Shown piece by piece: positions 56,258 to 64,000 of a stretch of DNA of 64,000 bases; the first letter of the stretch is position 1, and each line of letters opens with the position of its first letter. Below the pieces are notes generated by a model, which worked only from the letters and a program-made list of their open reading frames with translations, made no database searches and was not told where the DNA came from. The position numbers and the translations under genes are program-made. The DNA comes from Areca catechu (Eukaryota; Streptophyta; Magnoliopsida; Arecales; Arecaceae), in NCBI GenBank assembly GCA_021397845.1, contig CM038050.1:114441891-114505890 (forward strand). The letters are read 5' to 3'.

Positions 56258-56985
56258 TGATGCGGGACAGGATGCGGGGATCGGATCGCTAGCAAGTAAA
56301 GAAGTCACCAGGGATTAGGGCTTGCTTGGAAGAAAAAAGAAGAGGGCGACTAGGGCTTCGTTGGAGCTTTGGAGGTAGGGCACAGGAGGCTGGGGCAGCG
56401 AAGGGATCACACAGATACCCTTAGGAACAATAGGGATCACTTAGATATCCTTCACACAGAATAATAGGGATCACACAGATACCCTCACACATTTATCACA
56501 TAGTAAGTTGAGAAAACTCAAGAAATTTTATTAATCCATGGCATGAAAAAAATACAAGAGGGGGTGGGGTATTTATAGATTCACCCAGGATACATGACTT
56601 GAGGGTCAAGAAACCTTGACTTGATGGCCAAGAAAGCTCAAGTGTTGGGCTTTGGCTAGGGTGTTGGGCTAGGGCGGCTTGGACTAGGGCACCATCTTCA
56701 TGGGTTGGAGGGGGTGCTTCCCTGTGGGCTTGGCGGCAGGTGCCTGAAGCCAACTCTAGTTGCGGGGCCTGGTGAATCTCCTGGTCTACTGACTCTCCTC
56801 TTGAACATGACTTGAATGAAAACTACATGGACTCGATTAGACTTGACTGGACTAAAAATAACTTGACCTGACTAAGTGGACTCAACTGGACTCAGTTGTC
56901 TCACTTTATTACATGACTCAATTGGCTCACTTTAGTATAAGTGACTCAGTACTAAGAGCTCAAATAGACTCTCGGGTCCTCATCA
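56258..56985 (-). repeat. D1 5' LTR (728 bp)
   Basis: Starts TGATGCGGGACAGGATGCGG, ends GTCCTCATCA. It includes a degenerate repeat of 'GGGATCAC(A/T)(C/T)AGATA(C/T)CC' at 56404-56485. Confidence 0.9.
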
Positions 56986-56990
56986 AATGG

Positions 56991-58144
56991 ATGGCATCCC
57001 AGTACGTTATCCTAGACGGAACCCTATAAAAAGGTCCTTCACCCAACCCCTGTTGAAATGCCTCGGACCATTGGATGTCGACTATGCCTTGAGAGATGTA
57101 CATGAAGGCATCTATGGAGACCATTTAAGGGGCAGATCCTTGGAATATAAAATAACATGTCAAGGATACTACTGGCCAACCATCTAGAAGGACTCCGGGG
57201 ACTTCATCCAAAGGTGTGAACAATGCCAAAGATATGCCAATGTCTAGAGGTGCTCCACAAGTCAAATGACCCACCTAGTTGCATCCTGGCCCTTTTCTCA
57301 ATGGGGGATGGACCTCCTTGGCCCATTCCCACCAACATCTGGCTAGCAAAAATTCCTCCTCATTTCCATCGACTACTTCACCAAGTGGATCAAGGCCAAA
57401 CCCCTGGCACATATCACCGAGGCAAAGGTCGAAAGGTTTGTAAGGAATTCTATCATATTCCACTTCGGGATCCTGCATGCCATAGTCACTGATAATGGGA
57501 GGCAATTTGATAATCCGAGGTTCGGGGACTTCTGTGTCCAATATCACATAATCCACAAGTTGACCTCTATTGGTCATCTACAGTCCAATGGGGAGGCCAA
57601 AGTGACGAATCGGACTATCCTTCATGGTCTGAAGACTTGACTGAACAACGCCAAGCGACTATGGGTTGAGGAGCTGAATTCCATCCTTTGGGGATATCGG
57701 ATGACCCCCAGAATGGCTACTGATGAATCTCCATTTAACCTGGCATACGGCACTGAGGTGGTCCTTTCAATAGAAGCCAGGTTGTAATCCTTGAGGACCG
57801 ACGGATACCAAGAACCTAAAAACTCGAAGCCCCGAAGAATAGACTTTGATCTACTGCAGGGCATCAGGCTCTAGGCTTAAAAAAAGATGGCGGCATACCA
57901 ATAGAGGGTCACCAATTATTACAATTCCAGGGTAAAGGAACGGACCTTCTTCCTTGAAGATTTGGTGTTACAGAGAGCCGAAGTATCCAGGCCGACGAAC
58001 CAAGGCAAACTCTCTTTTAATTGGAAAGGCCCCTATCGGGTCAAAGAAGCCATACGCCTGGGAGCATATCGACTCGAAACTTTAGGGGATGTTGTGCTAT
58101 CATGGCCTTGGAATGTAGAGAATCTCCACAAGTATTATCAATAA
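56991..58144 (+). pseudogene. T4 integrase
   Basis: The frame resumes after D1 with ASQYVILDGTL. HHCC: VHEGIYGDHLRGRSLEYK..CEQCQRYAN, complete. Core: Asp in ISIDYF, Asp in AIVTDNGRQFDN, Glu in NGEAKVTNRTILHGL, all present. C-terminal: LWGYRMTPRMATDESPFNLA, RIDFDLLQG, DLVLQRAEV, GPYRVKEA, NVENLHKYYQ, stop 58142-58144. Stops or shifts lie near 57028, 57186, 57246, 57345, 57640, 57786, 57874 and 57902. It is better preserved at the active site than T2 integrase. Confidence 0.92.
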
Positions 58145-58257
58145 AAGCCCCCCCAGGGGATGCTTCACCAAAATTCCACCCAACAATGGCTCAGGTTAAC
58201 CTACCTCGTCACCAATCCACGATACAAGGTAGCCTCGGTAACCTGAACAAGAAGGGG

Positions 58258-58795
58258 AGGGGAGCATAGAGGTGGGTCTAATTCACCCACCTCATCAATA
58301 TGTCCGACAAGTGCAAAAGAAGGCCCAAGCAGGCCATCTTACGATCATCCAAAGGCACAGGAAATGGTTCGCATAACCTACCCTACAGAAAATCTGAAGA
58401 CACATCGAGGCAAACCTAATTAGCCTACCTTGATATTGAGCGCAAAGGTGGGTCCAATCCACTTACGTTATCGGTATGTCTGACGAGCGCAAAAAGAAGG
58501 CCTAACTAGGCCATCTTATAATCACCCAAAGGTCTAGGGAATGGTTTACGTAACCTACCCTACGGAAAATCTGAAGACGCGGCGAGGAGGGCCTAACCAA
58601 CCTGCCTTAAAATCAAAAAATGTTAGGGTATGTCTGATCCAGCCGCCCTACCGATATGATCGACGAGTGCAAAAGAAAGATCCAAGAAGATCTCCTTACG
58701 ATCAACTAAAGACGAAAGGAATCATCCACATGATATATCTTACCGAAGACTCGAAGACATATCAAAACAAGCCTGGAAGCCCGCTTAACCATTAG
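58258..58795 (+). repeat. Tandem array of about 178 bp downstream of T4 pol
   Basis: Three units, the third diverged: GGTGGGTC..AATCCAC, CGACGAGCGCAAAA, GGCCATCTTACGATCA, GTAACCTACCCTACGGAAAA, TCTGAAGAC. It begins about 115 bp after the integrase stop. 58796-59023 after it is non-coding, with an A-rich run at 58965-59005. Confidence 0.82.
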
Positions 58796-59023
58796 CGGGG
58801 TACCCCCAGGATGACTCGATCAGCCCCCTCCCAAGGGGAAAACCTGACTAAACTAAATGTGCAGACTCTTCTGCCATGACTACGCCCGAGAACCCGTGCC
58901 CGATATCATTTCAAAGACAAGTCCCTTCATTCAAAAGGAAAGAAGATTACATCATATAGTAAAAAAAAAAAAGAAAGGGAGAAAAGAAGAAAAGAAAGAA
59001 GGAAGAGGGGGACGAAGAGAAAT

Positions 59024-59539
59024 TTAAGTGGCAGTCGCAGGCCCCTTCCCCCATGGACGGGTTGCGGTAGAATCGGGTCGAACATCCAGAGAGGCGTTGC
59101 CTCCAGCCTCCTCCTCCTCAGACTCCGATTCTCCTTCGAAGTCAGATTCGTCCTCGTGCCTGGGATATGGGATTGACGGCCAAATGTTCTCCAACTCTTT
59201 CAGATTATAATAGCAGAAGGACTTGTCTTTGTATTCACGAAACCCCCAATAGTAGGAATCCAGGACGGCTTCGACGACCTTATCACTGAAGGCTTGCAAC
59301 CCCAGAAACCTGGTCATGACCTCCATGGCCTCCTTCTTCGCCTCCTCTGTCATCGCAGCCAATGAGATTGCCCTCGCCTTCACCTCCTCTAGTTGAGAAT
59401 GAAGGGTCTTCACTTCCTTCTCTAGATGTGCCACCTCTTGGGCCTAGAAGGAGTAGTCGTCTCCCTTATGAACCTTAACGCTAGGTCCCTCTCCCTGTTT
59501 CATAGTGGATCCCCTCTTACGGGACATCTCGCACAGATC
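59024..59539 (-). pseudogene. T4 antisense accessory ORF A
   Basis: Starts at or just after a splice-acceptor-like CCCTTTAG (59540-59547); first Met at 59529 (MSRKRGSTMKQ). One TAG near 59450. A coiled coil follows (HLEKEVKTLHSQLEEVKARA), then SYYWGFREYKDK, a diverged form of the C-terminal signature of the other accessory genes, and an acidic tail ESESEEEE. It is shorter than the T1 and T3 genes and lacks a PF04195-like part. Function unknown. Confidence 0.62.
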
Positions 59540-60530
59540 CTAAAGGGAGAACTTCATAATGGAGGAAGATCACAAAATTTGAGAAAAACAAGAATGATAC
59601 TAAAGCAAGATGTCCACTCCTCCACGGCTTCAGAATCCCCTAGGGACTACGAGGAGAAGTCCTGTTTAATGGACCATAACCTCGACATTTTGCATGCTCC
59701 TCTAAAGATCGTGCACTTGTAAATGACATGCACTCACAGGGGACGTGGACCACGTCTCAAACAAGACCAACCGGATGAAGCCATGTACCAAGATAGTGCT
59801 CCGAAACTAGTGCGGTATTTCTATAGCCTCGACGGCCAACTCTGAGAAGAGCGCATTCTGTGGTGCCCAGGTGGCATAGGAGGTGTGACCCCTCAAACAC
59901 CGATGCACATGGCATTAATATAGTGCACTGTCGACTCGACACTCCACTCCCTCTCAGTACCAATAGCAGGGTGATGCTTATCACCCACGCAGCTACTGGG
60001 CCCTAGAAGTCATCATGATGAGTGGCTGACCGCTGGGGGGTTTCGGTTCGAAGGCCTAGTCAAACCCCCCTCGAGTTGACCGCTCGTATCAAAAGAAAAA
60101 CGAAGACAATCCAACGGCGCCGTGATGCTTCTATTGGGTCGATCCTCGGCCCAAACCGAAAGCATCAACCCCAAAGACCCGACTTTGGCCAACTACCACT
60201 GAGTGATCGACTGCTACTGAAGCACTGATTCAGCGAGGGTCGGCATGGAGAGGACCAGTTCAGGGAATGCTAGTCCCAAGAAAGCAACCACCCTATTCTC
60301 CCAAGTTCTCCGAAGAAGTCCCACACGGGACATAAAAATCCCCCACGGGACATATTAACTCAAACACCTATTTGACTAGAAGGAAGTTTTGAATTTCATT
60401 TAAGATAAGATGGTGATTACACATCATTCCTTTAGCAAAAGAAAGAGTAAAAGATACAAGGTCCAAGGCCCGTCAAGCTTTACTCAAGGGCAGGGACTTC
60501 AGGACCATTAGGAAGGAGGATTTCTTCAGT
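59540..60530. other. Non-coding region between the two T4 accessory ORFs
   Basis: About 1 kb. It may contain the promoter of ORF A (TATATTAAT on the minus strand near 59916) and the 3' end of ORF B. I found no LTR border or polypurine tract, and no other gene. Confidence 0.45.
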
Positions 60531-61238
60531 CTAAATTGGAACACGGTTTTCTTCGGCCTGGTCTTCTTCTGCTTGGGCTGCCTTAACTTGAGTCAAGGCT
60601 GTCGGACCCACCACGGCCGATCCTTCTGCCATGATCGGAGCCCCTCCAGACTCAGTGGGGGGCACGGTTCCTCCCTTTCCTTCCTCCTCGATCTCAAATG
60701 CTGGGATGCTGGAAAGGTCAAGATCAGGAAAAGCTTTATCGACCCCATCGAGCCTATCATTGAAGCCATATTTATAGCTATATAAGCCGGCTTCAATTAG
60801 GTCTTTCTTGAATTGTGGAGACTTCTTGAAGTCCTCAACTACCTCGATCGCCTGCTCCCTGAGGACCTCGGACTCCCTCGCAGCAGCTTCAGCCCTCGAA
60901 GAAGCCTCTTCCGCCCTTCTGATCACCTCATCGGTCATCTTAGGCAGGTTCTTAGCCTTCTCCTCATTCTCCCTGGCAAACTGTTCTAAGGAGAGCATCT
61001 ATTTCCTCTTCCTCCTTAGATTTGCCTCTTCGAAGATTTTTAGCTGAGCCTTCTTTAGTTCACCCCTCAAATCCTGGACCTCGGCATCTTTTTGGGCGAG
61101 CTTCTCCTCGACAGAAAATCGCAACTCCTCAGCTACCTCCTTTTCGGCCTTGGCCATCTGGAGCTCCTCCTTCATGTTGCGAAGAAAGTTGTCAATATTC
61201 TCCATGCCCTCTTCCAAAAAGGTTATGTCATGAACCAA
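60531..61238 (-). pseudogene. Antisense accessory ORF B (last exon)
   Basis: The exon begins right after the acceptor CTTTCAG (61245-61239) with LVHDITFLEEGMENIDNF, the same site as in T1, T2 and T3. It is a long coiled coil (EVAEELRFSVEEKLAQKDAE), with one TAG between 60998 and 61001, then YSYKYGFNDRLDGVDKAFPD, LDLSSI and an acidic tail ending EENRVPI. The upstream exons are cut off by K2 within the intron. It is the best match to the T3 gene's last exon. It may belong to T4 or to a second Tat copy. Confidence 0.72.
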
Positions 61239-61284
61239 CTGAAAGGAAACAGGCAGGTGGTTTAACAAGATCCTACACTAGGCA

Positions 61285-63588
61285 TGCAAACATCTGCGGG
61301 AGCAGAATGAATTTTAAAACATTTTTTTAAAATTCATGCAGCGGAAATCTGCTCCGTCAGGAACTAATCTAAATCTAGTTGCATTTAGGCATGTATGGTC
61401 ATATAAAATATTTGCAAAATATTAAACAATTAAGTCTATCCATGCATGATTAAAAAATTAATTTTCCATACCTTTATTTCACCTAGAATAACTCTGGAAT
61501 AAACCTGGAATAGACTGGAATAACTGGAATAAAGTTATTCCAGTCGTCTTCCTCCTTGGAACTCTGTTTTTGGCTTGCAAAACATCGTCGGAACACCTCC
61601 TTCCGGACCTCCGTTTGCTCCCAAATTTGAGCAGCAGCAACTTGGACAAGTCTACCTCGATTTGCCACTAATAACTGCAGCCAAATGTAAGCCAAAAAAT
61701 TATAATAAATCACCAAATTCTGCTACCAGATTTCTGCAGCAGTACTAGGCAGCAGACTTTGGCTTTCATTTTGGAGTAGCTGGGGCGATCCCGGTCTACG
61801 TAGCTTGCTCCTAGGAGTAGAAGGATACTCCCTCTAGAGGGGAGACACGCCCGGGGCTCTCGGATCCGCCTCCATGCATGGTGCTAGCCGCTGGAAGAGG
61901 ACTTCACGATCACAGGAATTCTGCAACAGGGCAGAACTTGAGCACTTGAAACAATGGGATTTAAAGCCTTGTTTCTCTCCCTCACAAGCTCCTAAACCCA
62001 GTCCCAAAGCTCTCCACTTAAGCCTCTCAAAGAAGAAGATTGCCCAAAGAGTTTTATTGAATTCCCTTGGATCTTTCACGGTGGATCAAAACTTCTCACG
62101 CTGAAAACTAACTCTCTTTGAACAGGGACGGTTGGTGTTTATATAGGCTGCAGGGAGAAGTGGAAAATGGAGAGGGGGGGAGGCCAAAAGGAATCGGCTG
62201 CAAATATCCTAATTAACAGCCATTAATCCAGGATTAAACAAGGATTTAATGCCAAACGGTGGAGGGAGAAGAAGAGACGCATGGCGGGTTTGGCCTTCCA
62301 TCGCTTGGACTTCCTTTCCATTCAAATGACCGTGTAAAACGGTCCAAGGAGTAAAAAAAACACCGGTCCAACCACTTAAACCAGTCTATCGGTTCAATTA
62401 ATCAGTCCAAGTAAAAATTATGGTTCAAACCGTTGGTTCAATCCAATTGAACCAGTCCGAGCCCAATAAAATTGGTTCAATTGGTTCACAACCAATTGAA
62501 GGCCGAAATGAACTCTGAATCAGTTCAAAACTGATTCAGAAAAAACCTGGCATCGTGCTGGTCAGCCTGGAATAATTTTCGATTGACACAAACAAGGGCA
62601 AGACGGGGAAAAGAGTGCTCAAAAATACTGTGACCATAAAATCGAGATGATTTCTAATCGTAATCGGTATCCGGATCAGAGAGTTATCCTCTATGGCGTG
62701 TGACCTCATAGGTTCGAACCTAAACGGTAGCACTAAAACAATTCTAGTACCAGCACAGGAAACCATCTAGCAATGGGTCTCGGCATCCAGATAGGTTGAA
62801 GATGCGGGAGCAAACTATCGAACCTCTAGCATATGGTTACAGTATAATTCATCCCTTTGACCTCTAATGCTTATGATGACTGAGATTGGGCTGCCAACCC
62901 AGACTGAGTCAGTCAACTACGTGTCTCAACCTCGCAAGCCCAGTGACTCTTCACTAGGACTACCCCGGCCGAGGATTTGCTAAATTGAGATACTGCGAGA
63001 CATTCAATCCAAACTGTTTGGACAGGTCAATTCCATCTTGGTCCATCACTGCTCCACAAGTACTTTCCTGTACCCAGAAACCTTCCATCACCGGATTAAA
63101 AATTCGGGTAGTCTGGCACCAAAGCAAAGGGAGTTGCTTGCTAGCTACCGTGATGACCTCAGGTTGGAGGGACACATATACCGATATCCAATCGTGAGTA
63201 TCCCTTTGGCAAAAAGGGGCTGCACGGAGTCACGTTCAATGAGATACCACATATCCCACTTGTAGATCACATCAGTGTCACCACACTCTTTTGGTCAAGA
63301 GGACAACCAAACGATGTGAACTACAACAACCTATACTTGATATATTGCCATCCAGTACAATATATCCTTTGGTTATGAACAGGGTTTAAGGACCACTCGA
63401 TACATCCTCTCTGTATCGAAGTCAGTGTAGTTATAAGGACTTCATCACATGGAAAGAGTTCATTTCAGGGAAATACAATATGTGATGAGCTGCCAAAAAT
63501 AATATTTTATTAATTCAAAGAAAGAGTATAATATTTAGGTCAACCGCCTACAACCCAGGCGATTGGCTTTGGGACACAATTCGCAACA
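61285..63588 (-). repeat. K2 3' LTR (about 2.3 kb)
   Basis: The right edge (TTCGCAACA, 63588) is well placed next to the polypurine tract. The left edge near 61285 (TGCAAACATCTGCGG) is a best guess and could be up to 20 bp further left. A perfect 13-bp hairpin lies at 61513-61545. ORFs within are not supported as genes. Confidence 0.7.
61513..61545 (-). repeat. Hairpin in K2 LTR
   Basis: GACTGGAATAACT and AGTTATTCCAGTC, 13 exact pairs, 7-nt loop GGAATAA. The loop repeats the GGAATAA word of the stem, and further copies lie at 61494-61512. Confidence 0.85.
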
Positions 63589-63601
63589 ACCCCCACTTGT
63601 A
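63589..63601 (-). promoter_or_regulatory. K2 polypurine tract
   Basis: The minus strand reads TACAAGTGGGGGT immediately before the LTR. Confidence 0.85.
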
Positions 63602-64000
63602 CTAAAGCCAATCAGAAGAGTATCTAATACCCATTTCCCATTTACAATAGTCGAACTCTTTTATTTCGAGGTCTTTAATGAAGGGGTCTGCCAGATTTTC
63701 CTTTCCATCGATCTTCAGAAGATTGATGTCACCTCGTTCCACGATCTCTCGTACGAGGTGGTAGCGCCGCAGAATGTGCTTGGTGCGTTGATGAGCTTTA
63801 GGCTCCTTAGCTTGAGCAATGGCTCCAGTGTTGTCACAGTACACCGGAACAGGACCATCTAGGGAAGGTGCCACCCCAAGCTCTCCAAGGAACTTCTGCA
63901 ACCACATAACTTCCTTTGCTGCATCTAATGCTGCAATGTATTCTGCTTCGCATACCGAGCTTGCAACAGTTGCCTGCTTGGAACTTTTCCAGCAGATCGC
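63602..64000 (-). CDS. K2 RNase H, C-terminal part of copia pol
   Basis: 133 codons including the stop, open to the window edge. Motifs: KSSKQATVASSVCEAEYIAA (catalytic Glu in EAEY), YCDNTGAIAQAKEPKAH with the Asp, RTKHILRRYHLVREI, and NLADPF near the end, stop after SDWL. No frame damage in this part, unlike K1. RNase H removes the RNA strand during reverse transcription. The protein is about half identical by eye to the K1 counterpart. Confidence 0.9.
   Translation of the reverse strand, partial: AICWKSSKQATVASSVCEAEYIAALDAAKEVMWLQKFLGELGVAPSLDGPVPVYCDNTGAIAQAKEPKAHQRTKHILRRYHLVREIVERGDINLLKIDGKENLADPFIKDLEIKEFDYCKWEMGIRYSSDWL

Larger units (their letters stand above)
54626..56985 (-). mobile_element. 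D1: short LTR element (2360 bp) nested in T4
   Basis: LTRs 54626-55024 and 56258-56985, duplication GATGG/AATGG (one mismatch), Met-type primer site on the minus strand next to the right LTR. The body is 1.2 kb, without gag or pol. Minus-strand sequence before its 3' LTR (ACTCGATGGAGTCAAGTTC, then GGGAAA and TGATG) parallels the end of C1 pol and LTR (ACTCGATAGGGTCGAGTTC, GGGAGAAT, TGATG), so D1 is probably a deletion derivative of a C1-like chromovirus. Confidence 0.85.
43973..61284 (+). mobile_element. T4: Tat-lineage Ty3/gypsy element, interrupted three times
   Basis: 5' LTR 43973-44757, Tat-type primer site, gag, protease (split by S1), RT, second RNase H, integrase (split from it by D1), tandem repeats, and two minus-strand accessory ORFs. 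No 3' LTR is visible before K2 begins, so the right border is set by K2 and is uncertain. The accessory ORF at 60531-61238 may belong to another Tat copy. Confidence 0.8.
61285..64000 (-). mobile_element. K2: Ty1/copia element, 3' part
   Basis: Minus strand: 3' LTR at left, polypurine tract, end of RNase H, the remainder beyond the right edge. The layout around the stop (SDWL, stop, ACAAGTGGGGG, LTR) mirrors K1 (SDWL, stop, GCAAGTGGGAG, LTR). The target-site duplication cannot be tested. Confidence 0.88.

Noticed and set aside
59540..60360. A 3' LTR of T4
   Set aside because: I compared it with 43973-44757 and saw no shared sequence, and no CA-ended border with a purine tract.
62536..63265. 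Short ORFs in the K2 LTR
   Set aside because: All lie inside the LTR, overlap each other on both strands and show no domain.

Overview
This window is plant nuclear DNA made almost wholly of nested LTR retrotransposons. I see no host protein gene, rRNA or tRNA gene. The evidence for a plant is a set of plant-specific lineages: Tat-type Ty3/gypsy elements with a second, archaeal-type RNase H, a chromodomain Ty3/gypsy element, Ty1/copia elements and a SIRE-like gag with its typical polypurine tract. The overall style suggests a repeat-rich monocot, but I cannot name a species.

Layout, left to right (labels are mine). T1 (1-13829, +) is the 3' part of a Tat element. Its integrase is split by C1 (250-8599, -), a chromovirus. 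T2 (13920-33369, -) is a Tat element with both LTRs. Its region beyond pol is split by K1 (17036-26923, +), a copia element with a perfect target-site duplication. Then come 2.1 kb of unassigned DNA and T3 (35510-43522, -), a Tat derivative that has lost pol but keeps its accessory gene. T4 (43973 to about 61284, +) is a Tat element whose protease region is split by S1 (46648-52187, +), a gag-only SIRE-like element. Its RNase H/integrase junction is split by D1 (54626-56985, -), a 2.4-kb LTR element with chromovirus-like ends. K2 (about 61285 to the right edge, -) is a copia element cut by the window end.

Target-site duplications are perfect for K1 (CTTAT), T3 (GCACC) and S1 (TCTAC), and have one mismatch for C1, T2 and D1. 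At C1, S1 and D1 the interrupted host frame resumes on the far side, which proves the nesting.

The most interesting content is not the pol genes, which are all damaged. First, the K1 leader holds four hairpins (20115-20436) with one shared core and four unrelated stems that each remain self-complementary. Second, every Tat element carries an accessory gene antisense to pol. Where the 5' end survives it has its own TATA box, and its introns lie at matching positions; four copies share the same splice acceptor context. Third, several LTRs carry arrays of palindromes or minisatellites. The antisense gene of Tat elements is known in outline; the combination of promoter, introns and domain loss seen here can be checked.
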